Shown here: positions 41,258 to 49,275 of the stretch, in pieces
Numbering within the stretch: position 1 is the first letter of the stretch
How the letters are laid out: each line of letters begins with the position of its first letter
NCBI GenBank assembly: GCA_012728655.1
Contig: JAAYEQ010000001.1
Location: 1 to 59,304, forward strand
Length of the DNA: 59,304 nt
Origin: Syntrophomonadaceae bacterium
GTDB taxonomy: Bacteria > Bacillota > Syntrophomonadia > Syntrophomonadales > DTU052
Direction: 5' to 3'
Program-made: the position numbers and the translations under genes
The notes under the pieces: generated by a model
The model's input: the letters and a program-made list of their open reading frames with translations, nothing else
What the model was told of the DNA's origin: nothing
Database searches by the model: none

Positions 41258-42613
41258 TCAACCGAACATCCGGGTCAGGACATATATGCTCTGGCCGGTA
41301 TCGCAGGCAAAGAATATCCATCCGATATTGACGAAATTAAAGGTAAGCAAAATGCTTAGTACGTTTGCAGGCTTTGATTCCAGGAAAGAAACCCGCTGCG
41401 ACAGTCCCGGCAGCAGGTACCTGCGGTACAGACGCAAGGCGATCAGCCCCAGCGCGTGATACAGTCCCCATAAAACAAAATGCCAGCCCGCACCGTGCCA
41501 AAGCCCGGTTACCGCCATTACTATCAGGGTATTGCGGATGGTAACCCCCAACGTGCCGCGGCTGCCTCCCAAAGGGATGAATATGTAATCACGAAACCAG
41601 CCGGTGAGCGACATGTGCCAGCGCTTCCAGAAGTCCGAAACATTGCGGGCCAGGTAGGGCCAGTTGAAATTCTCCATGATACGGTATCCGAACAGGCGGG
41701 CGATCCCGATGGCCAGGTCCGAGTACCCGGAAAAGTCGAAATAGAGCTGGAAGGTAAAGGCGAAACTGGCCAGCCAGTATTGCCCGGCCGTCAGATCCGG
41801 CTGCTGCAAAAGCATGGCGGTAGCGGCCAGAGAATCGGCCAGGACCACCTTTTTAAAAAGACCGGATATTATGCGGGGCAGTCCGGCATAGACATCATCA
41901 GCGTTAAAACCCCTGCGCCGGAGGAGTTGAAATAGACCGCTGCTCGGCTGATTGTGGTTGCCCGGTGCGCTTGCGCTTTCCGGCACTCGTTCCGGCGCAC
42001 TCCGGTAATTCCCCGCCGGTTCGTTCTGAAGCCCTTTTTTCTCCGTTTGAACAATTCCCTGATTATCTCCGCCGCTTCCCCGCAGTGCACCCGTCTGAGT
42101 AAGAAAAGGCTGAAACCTCTCAATGGGGCCTGAGACCAGTATCGGAAAGAAAAAGATGTAGTTCAAGAAATCGACCAGATGATGCCGGGGGATATTCCCT
42201 TTCCCGATGTCCACCAAATAATGTATCATTTTAAAGGTGAAATAGGAGATCCCCAGGGGAACCAGTATTTCCGGTACCGAGAGCCTGGACGCCGTCAGCG
42301 GCTGCAGAAGCAGGTTAAGGATCTCAGCCATGAAGGCCGAGTATTTGAAATAACCGAGGATGGCTGCCAGAATCACCACCATGCCGGCAAGCAACCGTTT
42401 CCGCCCGGGTGGCTCTCGGCTGACAGCAACCCCTGCAACATAGACCATTACCGCCAGGGCCAGTAAAAATAACATATCCCGCGGGTAATAGTAAGCAAAA
42501 TATGCAAAACTGGCGAGAGCCAGGAAGAGAGGGCGGAGCCTTACCGGAACCACCAGCCAGTACAACAGCCAGCATGTGATGACAAAAGCCATGAATATCC
42601 AGGTATTCAGCAC
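41258..42613 (-). CDS. MBOAT family O-acyltransferase
   Basis: A 451-residue many-helix protein of the DltB/AlgI/PatA class, which passes an acyl group across the membrane to an outside polymer. Family marks: YYPRDMLFLLAL, PLGISYFTFKMIHYLVDIGKG, SGPIERFQPFL, GLFKKVVLADSLA, QLYFDFSGYSDLAIGIARLFG, FWKRWHMSLTGWFRDYIFIP (His about 333) and GLWHGAGWHFVLWGLYHALG (active-site His about 373). An insertion of about 55 polar residues (about 175-235, rich in Gly, Asn, Pro, Glu) splits the usual spot between the PIERF and GLFKK motifs. One base overlaps/abuts the SGNH gene. Donor and acceptor unknown. Confidence 0.92.
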   Translation of the reverse strand: MLNTWIFMAFVITCWLLYWLVVPVRLRPLFLALASFAYFAYYYPRDMLFLLALAVMVYVAGVAVSREPPGRKRLLAGMVVILAAILGYFKYSAFMAEILNLLLQPLTASRLSVPEILVPLGISYFTFKMIHYLVDIGKGNIPRHHLVDFLNYIFFFPILVSGPIERFQPFLTQTGALRGSGGDNQGIVQTEKKGLQNEPAGNYRSAPERVPESASAPGNHNQPSSGLFQLLRRRGFNADDVYAGLPRIISGLFKKVVLADSLAATAMLLQQPDLTAGQYWLASFAFTFQLYFDFSGYSDLAIGIARLFGYRIMENFNWPYLARNVSDFWKRWHMSLTGWFRDYIFIPLGGSRGTLGVTIRNTLIVMAVTGLWHGAGWHFVLWGLYHALGLIALRLYRRYLLPGLSQRVSFLESKPANVLSILLTFNFVNIGWIFFACDTGQSIYVLTRMFG

Positions 42614-43759
42614 TTAATAATCCCCCACTCTTATCAGCCCCGACCGCACCAGGTCCCAAGCCAGATACCGGGCCAGCAACCGGTTGCCTTCAGCCGTCAG
42701 GTGAACCGAGTCTGTAAAACTGCGATCGTCGATGGCGTAGGTATAATCAAAAACGACAATCCCCGATTGCCGGGCAGCCGAAGCCAGCTTCTCCTGCTGC
42801 TCGGCCAGCAGCTTTTCGTCAAGCAGATCATACATTTTATATAACGTCCGGTTGCGCGGAACCATAAAAAAAGCAGCCTTAATCTGATGCTCCTCCAAAC
42901 TCTCAACCAACTCAAGGTAGCTCAACCAGTGTTGGTTGGACTCATCAAGGATGCAGTCTCCCAGTTTCCCTTTGGTTTCCTTCAAGATACTGAAGTCCTT
43001 TTCATACCAGGGCTTATACAACTCCTCCGGGCTGGTCAGGCGGTCGGCAGCCTCCTCTTCTCCCACCTTCAAAGCCAGTTTTTCTTTCAAGGGTTCACCA
43101 AACCACAGGTAGTTGAGCAGTATCCGATAACGATACAATGTCCAGTGCTCAGCCACCAGGTTTTGGAGCCGCTGCTCAAGGCCGGGTTCTTCGCGGGAAT
43201 CTGCAGTCGGTGCGGTCTGTGCGTCATTTGCAGGGCTCAGTTCGGCCAACCGGGGGTGTTCCATGACCTTCTTGGTACCGAACCAGCCGATGTTTACATC
43301 ATATATAACCAATTCGGGCCGGGTATCGACGATATACATCAGGATGTTCAGGGTGTCAGCCGGAGTGCATCCCGGCAGGCTGAAGCAATGAACCGCCAAA
43401 TCACGCTCCGGCATTAGTGACCGCAGATAATGAGCGGTATACGAAGGGATGGTCTGGTCCTCATCCGGCACTCCCCCGCCATGTACTACCGAATCCCCCA
43501 AAAAAACCACTTTGAAACCATTGTCTCCCGCCAGTTCCTGCTTCCATAGGGCCAGGGTATTATGGTCGTCGGCCGGAAGCCTTCTTATCAACGGCCCCCG
43601 GGCTACATCTGCAGAAACCTCAAACCCGGCGGTTTCGGCATTCATATACCGGGGGATGATCAAACGGGTTAAAGCCAGGTCGAAGGCGACCAGGAGCAGA
43701 ACGGTCAGCACTATCACCCTAAGGTTAATCCTCAGCCATTTGTCGATGAACCCGTTCAC
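42614..43759 (-). CDS. SGNH-hydrolase-type acyltransferase partner (DltD/AlgJ-like)
   Basis: A 381-residue protein with an N-terminal membrane anchor (about 13-32) and an outside SGNH domain: VVFLGDSVVHGGGVPDE (nucleophile Ser about 90), FSLPGCTPADTLNILMY (block II Gly), and DSVHLTAEGNRLLARY with Asp about 350 and His about 353. Such proteins finish acyl transfer from the MBOAT partner to the polymer. It is directly followed by the MBOAT gene, then by the DltX-like microprotein. The remnant at 6838-7389 is a paralogue. Good confidence on family; polymer unknown. Confidence 0.88.
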   Translation of the reverse strand: MNGFIDKWLRINLRVIVLTVLLLVAFDLALTRLIIPRYMNAETAGFEVSADVARGPLIRRLPADDHNTLALWKQELAGDNGFKVVFLGDSVVHGGGVPDEDQTIPSYTAHYLRSLMPERDLAVHCFSLPGCTPADTLNILMYIVDTRPELVIYDVNIGWFGTKKVMEHPRLAELSPANDAQTAPTADSREEPGLEQRLQNLVAEHWTLYRYRILLNYLWFGEPLKEKLALKVGEEEAADRLTSPEELYKPWYEKDFSILKETKGKLGDCILDESNQHWLSYLELVESLEEHQIKAAFFMVPRNRTLYKMYDLLDEKLLAEQQEKLASAARQSGIVVFDYTYAIDDRSFTDSVHLTAEGNRLLARYLAWDLVRSGLIRVGDY

Positions 43760-43959
43760 CAGCCCAACCCTCTTTCCCGCAGGACAATTTTGACGAGCGG
43801 TTCACCGCACCTGGGGACCGCCCCACCGGTCCAGTGAGCGCCTATCAACCGTATTAACAGGACTATTAACATACATTGTATACGATCATCTATTTGGTTA
43901 CATTACCCAAACCGCATGCATATGTTGGATATGTATCCTGGAGAATGTGGAGGGATCTT

Positions 43960-44454
43960 ATGATTAAGCCTTACGATCGGGCCAAGGCGGTCGCGTATGC
44001 TCATGAGTGGGCTTATGGCCGCAACCCCCGTTTCTATGACTTTTCAAACATCGGCGGAGACTGCACCAACTTCGCCTCCCAATGCCTCTACGCCGGCAGC
44101 GGGGTCATGAATTACTCCCCCACCAACGGGTGGTACTACATCAACTTGAATTCGCGCTCCCCATCCTGGACGGACGTGGATTTCCTGCATCGGTTCCTGG
44201 TAACCAACAAATTCCGGGGGCCCTTTGGGCGGGAAACCGGGGTGGAATCAATCGAACCCGGGGACATCATCCAGCTTTCCTTTGTCGGAAACAACGATTT
44301 CAACCATTCACCGGTAGTCGTCGCCACCGGCTCACCTCCCCGGATCGATAACATACTGGTGGCCACCCATTCATCCGATCACGACAATTACCCCCTGAGG
44401 AGGTTCAAATGGCGGCAGATCCGGTTTATACATATCCTGGGGGTCTATGTTTAG
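43960..44454 (+). CDS. Putative amidase-domain (Amidase_6) protein
   Basis: A 164-residue single-domain cysteine-protease-like protein. Start MIKPYDRAKAVAYAHEWAYG is typical, followed by YDFSNIGGDCTNFASQCLYAG with the putative catalytic Cys (about residue 35), a Trp-rich middle, GDIIQLSFVGNNDFNHSPVVV with the His (about 117), and LVATHSSDHDNYPLRRF. It is shorter than versions fused to wall-binding domains and has no signal peptide here. ATG 43960 follows GTGGAGGGATCTT (GGAGG 6-7 bases). It could cut peptide cross-links in the wall or act as an inside peptidase. Single gene. Confidence 0.85.
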   Translation: MIKPYDRAKAVAYAHEWAYGRNPRFYDFSNIGGDCTNFASQCLYAGSGVMNYSPTNGWYYINLNSRSPSWTDVDFLHRFLVTNKFRGPFGRETGVESIEPGDIIQLSFVGNNDFNHSPVVVATGSPPRIDNILVATHSSDHDNYPLRRFKWRQIRFIHILGVYV

Positions 44455-44572
44455 AGGATATACAATAACACAAATCGAATTCCCAATCCCCGCTCCCCTG
44501 CCGTCCCGGCCTGGTTGGTCGCCCAATCCCGCAGGCAGTTTGACCGCCAGGCGCGGGCAGTATCCGTCCCAA

Positions 44573-44651
44573 AAGCAAAGAGGTGGGCAAATAACACCCA
44601 CCTCTTACGACATCCGCTTCGGACCTGTTTGGCCGCGGTGCCGCCAAACAG
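44573..44651 (-). terminator. Terminator hairpins after the TusA-like gene
   Basis: Two stems: CTGTTTGGC/GCCAAACAG (44625-44633 with 44643-44651) just past the gene end, then AAGAGGTGGG/CCCACCTCTT (44578-44587 with 44597-44606), the second followed on the minus strand by TGCTTTTGGG. The second is the better terminator. Confidence 0.65.
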
Positions 44652-44662
44652 GAGCTGTTTCA

Positions 44663-44878
44663 TTATTTCGCCTTGGTGAGGACCATGGTCCACTCACCGT
44701 CGGCCTCGTTTTTGATCTCAACCTCAAAGCCTTGAGAACGGGCAAACCTGGTTACATTCTGCTTGGCCGTACCTCCGGTTCCTATAATCTGCAGCTCCCG
44801 AACTCCGGAATCCAGCACTTTTTTGGTTCTCATCACCGGCAGCGGACAGCTCAGGCCTCTTACATCCAGAGTATCCAT
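44663..44878 (-). CDS. TusA/YedF-like sulfur (selenium) carrier protein
   Basis: A 71-residue TusA-fold protein, the normal size. It has the diagnostic DVRGLSCPLPVMRTKKVLDS with the sulfur-carrying Cys at about 11, and the C-terminal ARSQGFEVEIKNEADGEW. Its ATG immediately follows the TAG of the YedE gene, so the two are translationally coupled. YedE-YedF pairs are linked to selenium handling in other bacteria; the Cys may carry Se or S to a target. The residue and context are seen; selenium is inferred from the family link. Confidence 0.9.
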   Translation of the reverse strand: MDTLDVRGLSCPLPVMRTKKVLDSGVRELQIIGTGGTAKQNVTRFARSQGFEVEIKNEADGEWTMVLTKAK

Positions 44879-45958
44879 CTAGGCATCCACCTCCCGATAA
44901 GCCCAGCCGATAAAGCTAACCACGATTATTCCGATAATAACCGCCGCTTCACCCCAGGGTGTGGTTCCGGCCGCACTGGACGCCAGCAGGAAATTGTGGG
45001 ATATGGCGGCCCCGGCCACCATCCCCAGAACCGCGGTGGCGGCATCGGTATCCCCTTCACTGCCGAGGACGATCTGCCGTAAGGGACATCCTCCGAGGAG
45101 AACCGCACACAGTCCCACCAGGAAAAGTCCCAGGAAGTTGAAAATATGATTGGTATGAGCGATGGGCTGGTCGGCAAACCCGAGGCGGAAGTTGCCGAAG
45201 TAGATGTTAAGCACCAGAACCCCAACGAAAATTCCCAGATAGGCCAACAGCATTCCGTATTCCCGGATGAGGAAGAAATCGCGAAAACCGCCGCTCAGAC
45301 AGAGCCGAGCCCTTTGAGCCAGGAATCCGACTAAGATTCCAGCCCCGAGGGATATCCATAGAGGAGCGTGCATGCTCCCGGGGCCTTCCTTGCTGAAGAA
45401 TAATGGTCCCCCTGCTTCAGGGTTGACGTTGAACCCGCTCAGCAGCATTATCAACAATACCACCGCAATTGTAATCAGGATGTATCCCCCAACCTGACTG
45501 CCCTTGTCGTTGCGCGCGGCTCCCAGATCAAACCCCCTGCGGAGGAAGAAGACACCCAAAAGCACCCCGCCGATAAAACCGGCCAGACCGACCACCGCAT
45601 TCAGGTCTCCCCCTCCAATTCTGAGAATGTCCCGCAGGGGACAGCCCAGGAATACCAGAGCACCGATCATCATAAACATGCCCAGGAAAAACCTCACCAG
45701 AGTTGAAGAACCTCCCCGGCTCCTGAATTCCCCGGTGGCAAAAGCGGCGATAAAAGCGCCGATCACCAGTCCTATAATCTCAGGCCTCAGGTACTGCACC
45801 ACACCGGCCCGCTGAAAACCCAGAGCCCCGGTGACATCCCTAAGGAAACAGGCAATGCAAAAACCCATGTTACCCGGGTTTCCCATCACCACCAACACCG
45901 CGGCCAGGATCCCGATAATCAGCCCGGTTGCAATTAAGAATGCCTTTTCCCTGTCCAA
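44879..45958 (-). CDS. yedE: YedE-type selenium/sulfur transporter membrane protein
   Basis: A 359-residue membrane protein with about ten helices, made of two YeeE/YedE-type halves. Each has the cysteine-containing motif: NMGFCIACFLRDVTGALG and FLGCPLRDILRIGGGDLNA in the first, ARLCLSGGFRDFFLIREYG and LLGGCPLRQIVLGSEGDTDA in the second. These Cys pass thiosulfate-like sulfur, or selenium compounds, across the membrane in related proteins. TusA-like partner follows directly. Upstream is a 200-base divergent promoter region shared with the thioesterase gene. The YedE name fits the length and partner; the transported species is not proven. Confidence 0.88.
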   Translation of the reverse strand: MDREKAFLIATGLIIGILAAVLVVMGNPGNMGFCIACFLRDVTGALGFQRAGVVQYLRPEIIGLVIGAFIAAFATGEFRSRGGSSTLVRFFLGMFMMIGALVFLGCPLRDILRIGGGDLNAVVGLAGFIGGVLLGVFFLRRGFDLGAARNDKGSQVGGYILITIAVVLLIMLLSGFNVNPEAGGPLFFSKEGPGSMHAPLWISLGAGILVGFLAQRARLCLSGGFRDFFLIREYGMLLAYLGIFVGVLVLNIYFGNFRLGFADQPIAHTNHIFNFLGLFLVGLCAVLLGGCPLRQIVLGSEGDTDAATAVLGMVAGAAISHNFLLASSAAGTTPWGEAAVIIGIIVVSFIGWAYREVDA

Positions 45959-46167
45959 AATACTTCTCCCCTTTTATAACATTTATTTATAACATGTATA
46001 GCTGATCATAGGGAATCTATTCGCGGCGATTATTCTGTCTCCTGCTATTTCTATCATGAAATAATGTTATGGTTCCGGGAGGTTGAGGTGACCTCGGTTG
46101 TACGGATGAGGCAAAAAGCAGTAAAATATATGTATTCTGGTTGTTCCTATAAAAAGGAGGTTTGGTT

Positions 46168-46632
46168 GTGTCCGGGTTCAAAGCAGATGACAAAACGCAG
46201 GAATTTATCGAAGAATTCTCTCTTCCTTCACCCCGGTGTTCATCATTTATTAAAGGCGAGTTTATCGAGTATATACCGGGGAAGAGCCTCACCATGGCAT
46301 TCCCGGTTCTGGAGGATTATTTAAACCCGGCCCAGACCATGCAGGGAGGAATCATCACCGCCGCCTTTGATAACGTTTTCGGGCCCTTTTGTTTCCTGGA
46401 ATCCAAAACCGGTGCCACCGCCGCAATTGATATCAACACCACCTATCACCGTCCGATTATGGCCGGGGATGTGCTGACCGTAACCGTACATCTAATCGCC
46501 AAAGGACGAACCTTCATTCACATGGCGGGTGAGGCTTATGACAGCCGTAACCGGCTGATCGCAACCTGCAACACCAAGTATATGGTGCTTGACCGCAACA
46601 ACAGTTCCCACCCGGCGACGAAACTGAGTTGA
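46168..46632 (+). CDS. PaaI-type hotdog thioesterase
   Basis: A 154-residue single hotdog-fold protein. Catalytic stretch NPAQTMQGGIITAAFDNVFGPF has Gly-Gly and the Asp nucleophile-activating residue; the usual HGG is QGG here. The strand AAIDINTTYHRPIMAGDVLTV is also typical. The family hydrolyses acyl-CoA thioesters, likely releasing CoA from dead-end acyl-CoA in beta-oxidation. Start GTG 46168 is chosen since AAGGAGG lies exactly 7 bases upstream. It is divergent from yedE and stands before a phosphoesterase gene. Confidence 0.88.
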   Translation: MSGFKADDKTQEFIEEFSLPSPRCSSFIKGEFIEYIPGKSLTMAFPVLEDYLNPAQTMQGGIITAAFDNVFGPFCFLESKTGATAAIDINTTYHRPIMAGDVLTVTVHLIAKGRTFIHMAGEAYDSRNRLIATCNTKYMVLDRNNSSHPATKLS

Positions 46633-46734
46633 CCCACAGGTTTAATACGGCGGTAACAATGGCAGCCGGAAAACGCAACCGGCGCCCGGCCAGGATTAAA
46701 CATTGTTATCTGCGGGAATGATCTAAGGGTTGAA

Positions 46735-47895
46735 ATGACTATGAAATCGTCATACCTCTTTGCGATTTTAATATTTGCCCTGGTTTTCGGGTCGCTTAAT
46801 TTTTACATCGGGTGGCACCTTTGGGTGATACTGCGGGCTTGGGTGCCGTCGTCATTGGGTTGGGTATACTGGGCAATTTTCTGGTTGGTCGCCCTTTCAT
46901 ACATAATTGGAAGGGCGGGTAGCACCGTCCTGCCCGGCCGCCTCGGCACCCACCTGACCGTCCTGGGCTCCTACTGGCTGGCCTGTATGTATTACTTGGT
47001 GATCATACTGCTGCTGGTCGACCTGATCGGTTTTTTGGATCACCGGCTGGGTTTTCTTCCCGAGCCCTTAACCAACCCCCATCTGGCGGCCGCGGGTGTA
47101 ACCCTTTTGACGCTGGGAATCCTGGTCTATGGCTCCTGGAATGCCCACCATCCGAGAATTACGGAGTACAGCTTGGAAATCCCCAAAAAAGCCGGTGAGC
47201 TGAGCGAGCTGCGCATTGTGGCGGCATCTGACGTCCACCTGGGACCGATTGTACATAACGGGCGACTGCGCAAAATGGTGGAAATGGTCAATTCGCTGGA
47301 GCCGGATCTGGTCCTGCTGCCCGGAGACATAATTGACGAGAACATCAGACCTTTCCTGGAACAAAAAATGTCTGAAACCCTGCGGCTGTTGTCTCCGAAG
47401 TACGGGACTTATGCGGTCCTGGGCAATCATGAATACATGGGCGGCCATGTTGATGAAACCATACGCCACCTGGAAGAAGCCGGGGTTAAGGTGCTGCGGG
47501 ATCGCTGGGTTCTGGTTGCCGACAGCTTTTACGTGGTGGGAAGAGATGAAGTGATGAGCCGATACGCCGGGAGGAGGCCCCGAACGCCGCTCTCCCAAAT
47601 ACTGGCCGGAGTTGACCACACCAAACCGATAATCATGATCGACCATCAGCCCATAGACCTGGATGAGGCCGACCGCGTGGGGATTGATCTGCAGGTATCG
47701 GGACATACTCACCTGGGACAGCTTTTCCCCAACCAACTGGTAACCGACCGACTGTTTGAAAACGACTACGGCTACTCAAAAAAAGAGAACCTCCAGGTGA
47801 TCGTATCCTGCGGTTACGGTACCTGGGGACCCCCAATCAGAATCGGCAACACCCCGGAAATCTTGTATATCAAAGTCAAGTTCACCGGAAGCTGA
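46735..47895 (+). CDS. Membrane-anchored metallophosphoesterase
   Basis: A 386-residue protein with about four N-terminal helices (to about residue 145) and a calcineurin-like phosphoesterase domain. Metal-binding motifs: ASDVHLGPIVHNG (D-x-H), LLPGDIIDE (GD), VLGNHEY (GNHE), IIMIDHQP (H) and VSGHTHLGQLFP (GHxH). This is the YkuE/YaeI-like architecture, where lipid-linked phosphates have been suggested as substrates. It starts about 100 bases after the thioesterase. Start ATG 46735 or the ATG two codons on are both possible. Confidence 0.9.
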   Translation: MTMKSSYLFAILIFALVFGSLNFYIGWHLWVILRAWVPSSLGWVYWAIFWLVALSYIIGRAGSTVLPGRLGTHLTVLGSYWLACMYYLVIILLLVDLIGFLDHRLGFLPEPLTNPHLAAAGVTLLTLGILVYGSWNAHHPRITEYSLEIPKKAGELSELRIVAASDVHLGPIVHNGRLRKMVEMVNSLEPDLVLLPGDIIDENIRPFLEQKMSETLRLLSPKYGTYAVLGNHEYMGGHVDETIRHLEEAGVKVLRDRWVLVADSFYVVGRDEVMSRYAGRRPRTPLSQILAGVDHTKPIIMIDHQPIDLDEADRVGIDLQVSGHTHLGQLFPNQLVTDRLFENDYGYSKKENLQVIVSCGYGTWGPPIRIGNTPEILYIKVKFTGS

Positions 47896-47992
47896 CCAGC
47901 AGGTTGGAGCAAGAAGAATGCTGCTCGCACTGCCGCAACCTGCATAGGGGAGGCCTCAAAACCGGGCCCTCCGGCTATGAGGACAGATTATG

Positions 47993-48019
47993 CAAAAAAA
48001 AGGGACCGCACAGGTCCCT
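47993..48019 (-). terminator. Terminator of the fadNA genes
   Basis: AGGGACC (48001-48007) pairs with GGTCCCT (48013-48019) over a 5-base loop; on the minus strand a run of T (47994-48000) follows. It lies 27 bases past the thiolase stop. Confidence 0.88.
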
Positions 48020-48045
48020 CTGCTCTTTCCCGTTCAAGCTCGGCG

Positions 48046-49233
48046 TTACTTGATAAGCTCGAAGATGGTGGCCGCACCCTGTCCGCCGCCGATACACATG
48101 GTCACCATACCGTATCTGACCTGCCGCCTCTCCATCTCATACATCAGGGTAGCGGTCAGCTTGGCCCCGGTTGCGCCCATGGGATGGCCAAGGGCGATGG
48201 CGCCGCCGTTCACATTGACGATCTCACGATTGAGTCCCAGCTCTCTGATACAGTAGACGGCCTGGGACGCAAAGGCCTCATTGAGTTCAATCAAGCCGAT
48301 GTCCTTTAGCTGTAAACCGGTTCGTTTCAAAACCTTGGGTACGGCAAATACCGGTCCAATCCCCATTATATCCGGCCCGCAGCCTGCAACCGCAAAGCCT
48401 ACGAATTTCAGTCGGGGCTTGATTCCCAGTTCCTTGGCTTTATCCGCCGACATTACCATTACCGCAGCCGCACCGTCGGTGGTCTGGGAGGAATTGCCGG
48501 CGGTCACCGTACCACCGGGTACAAAAGCCGGGCGAAGCTTGGACATGGCCTCCAAGTTGGCGTCATGCCTGATACCTTCTTCGTAATCGTAGAGGATCTC
48601 CTGGGTTACCGGCTTGCCGTCAGGTCCCAGGGTGGTAATCTTCACCGGTACCGGTACGATCTCATCCTTGAATTTGCCGGTTCTCTCCGCCTCCGAGGCT
48701 CTCTTGTGGCTGGTTACCGAGAACTCGTCCTGCTCTTCCCGGGTGACGTTGAAGCGCCGGGCGACGTTCTCAGCCGTCTGACCCATGCTGGTGTATACCT
48801 TGGAGATCTCGGGGTCCAAAACCAGGTCCGGGTTGGGTCTGGTTATGCCGCCCATGGCGATCATGCTCATGTGCTCAACCCCGCCGGCCAGCACGATATC
48901 ACAGCGGTTGGCAATAATGCCTTCGGCGGCAAAAGCAATCGCCTGTGATCCCGAGGAACAAAAACGGTTAATGGTACAAGCGGGAACCGATTCGGGAATC
49001 CCGGCATAGCGGGTGGTGATTCGAGCGGTGTTCATTCCGGTCGCCTGCTCCGGGGTGGCACATCCCCAGATCACGTCATCTATCATTTCCGGCTTGAAGT
49101 TGGGCCCGCATCTCCTAATCGCTTCTTCCATACAGAGCTTGCCCAGAAACTCGGGCCGGGTGTCTCTTAAGGTTCCCCGGGGAGCCTTGCCACCGGCAGT
49201 GCGTACTGCGGAAACGATAACAGCTTCTCTCAC
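48046..49233 (-). CDS. fadA: Acetyl-CoA acyltransferase (thiolase)
   Basis: A 395-residue thiolase that splits 3-ketoacyl-CoA with CoA in the last step of beta-oxidation. Catalytic residues in place: Cys in NRFCSSGSQAIAFAAEGI (about residue 91), His in NVNGGAIALGHPMGATGAKL (about 350), Cys in GMVTMCIGGGQGAA (about 380). Full length. Start GTG 49233, GGAGG 8 bases upstream. It is 42 bases after the HAD/crotonase fusion gene on the same strand and forms with it and the acyl-CoA dehydrogenase the set known as fadN-fadA-fadE in Bacillus, here in the order dehydrogenase, fusion, thiolase. Direction (degradation) is inferred from context. Confidence 0.93.
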   Translation of the reverse strand: MREAVIVSAVRTAGGKAPRGTLRDTRPEFLGKLCMEEAIRRCGPNFKPEMIDDVIWGCATPEQATGMNTARITTRYAGIPESVPACTINRFCSSGSQAIAFAAEGIIANRCDIVLAGGVEHMSMIAMGGITRPNPDLVLDPEISKVYTSMGQTAENVARRFNVTREEQDEFSVTSHKRASEAERTGKFKDEIVPVPVKITTLGPDGKPVTQEILYDYEEGIRHDANLEAMSKLRPAFVPGGTVTAGNSSQTTDGAAAVMVMSADKAKELGIKPRLKFVGFAVAGCGPDIMGIGPVFAVPKVLKRTGLQLKDIGLIELNEAFASQAVYCIRELGLNREIVNVNGGAIALGHPMGATGAKLTATLMYEMERRQVRYGMVTMCIGGGQGAATIFELIK

Positions 49234-49275
49234 TGATCTTACCTCCCTGATTTCGTGTATTTCGGGGCTGAATCC

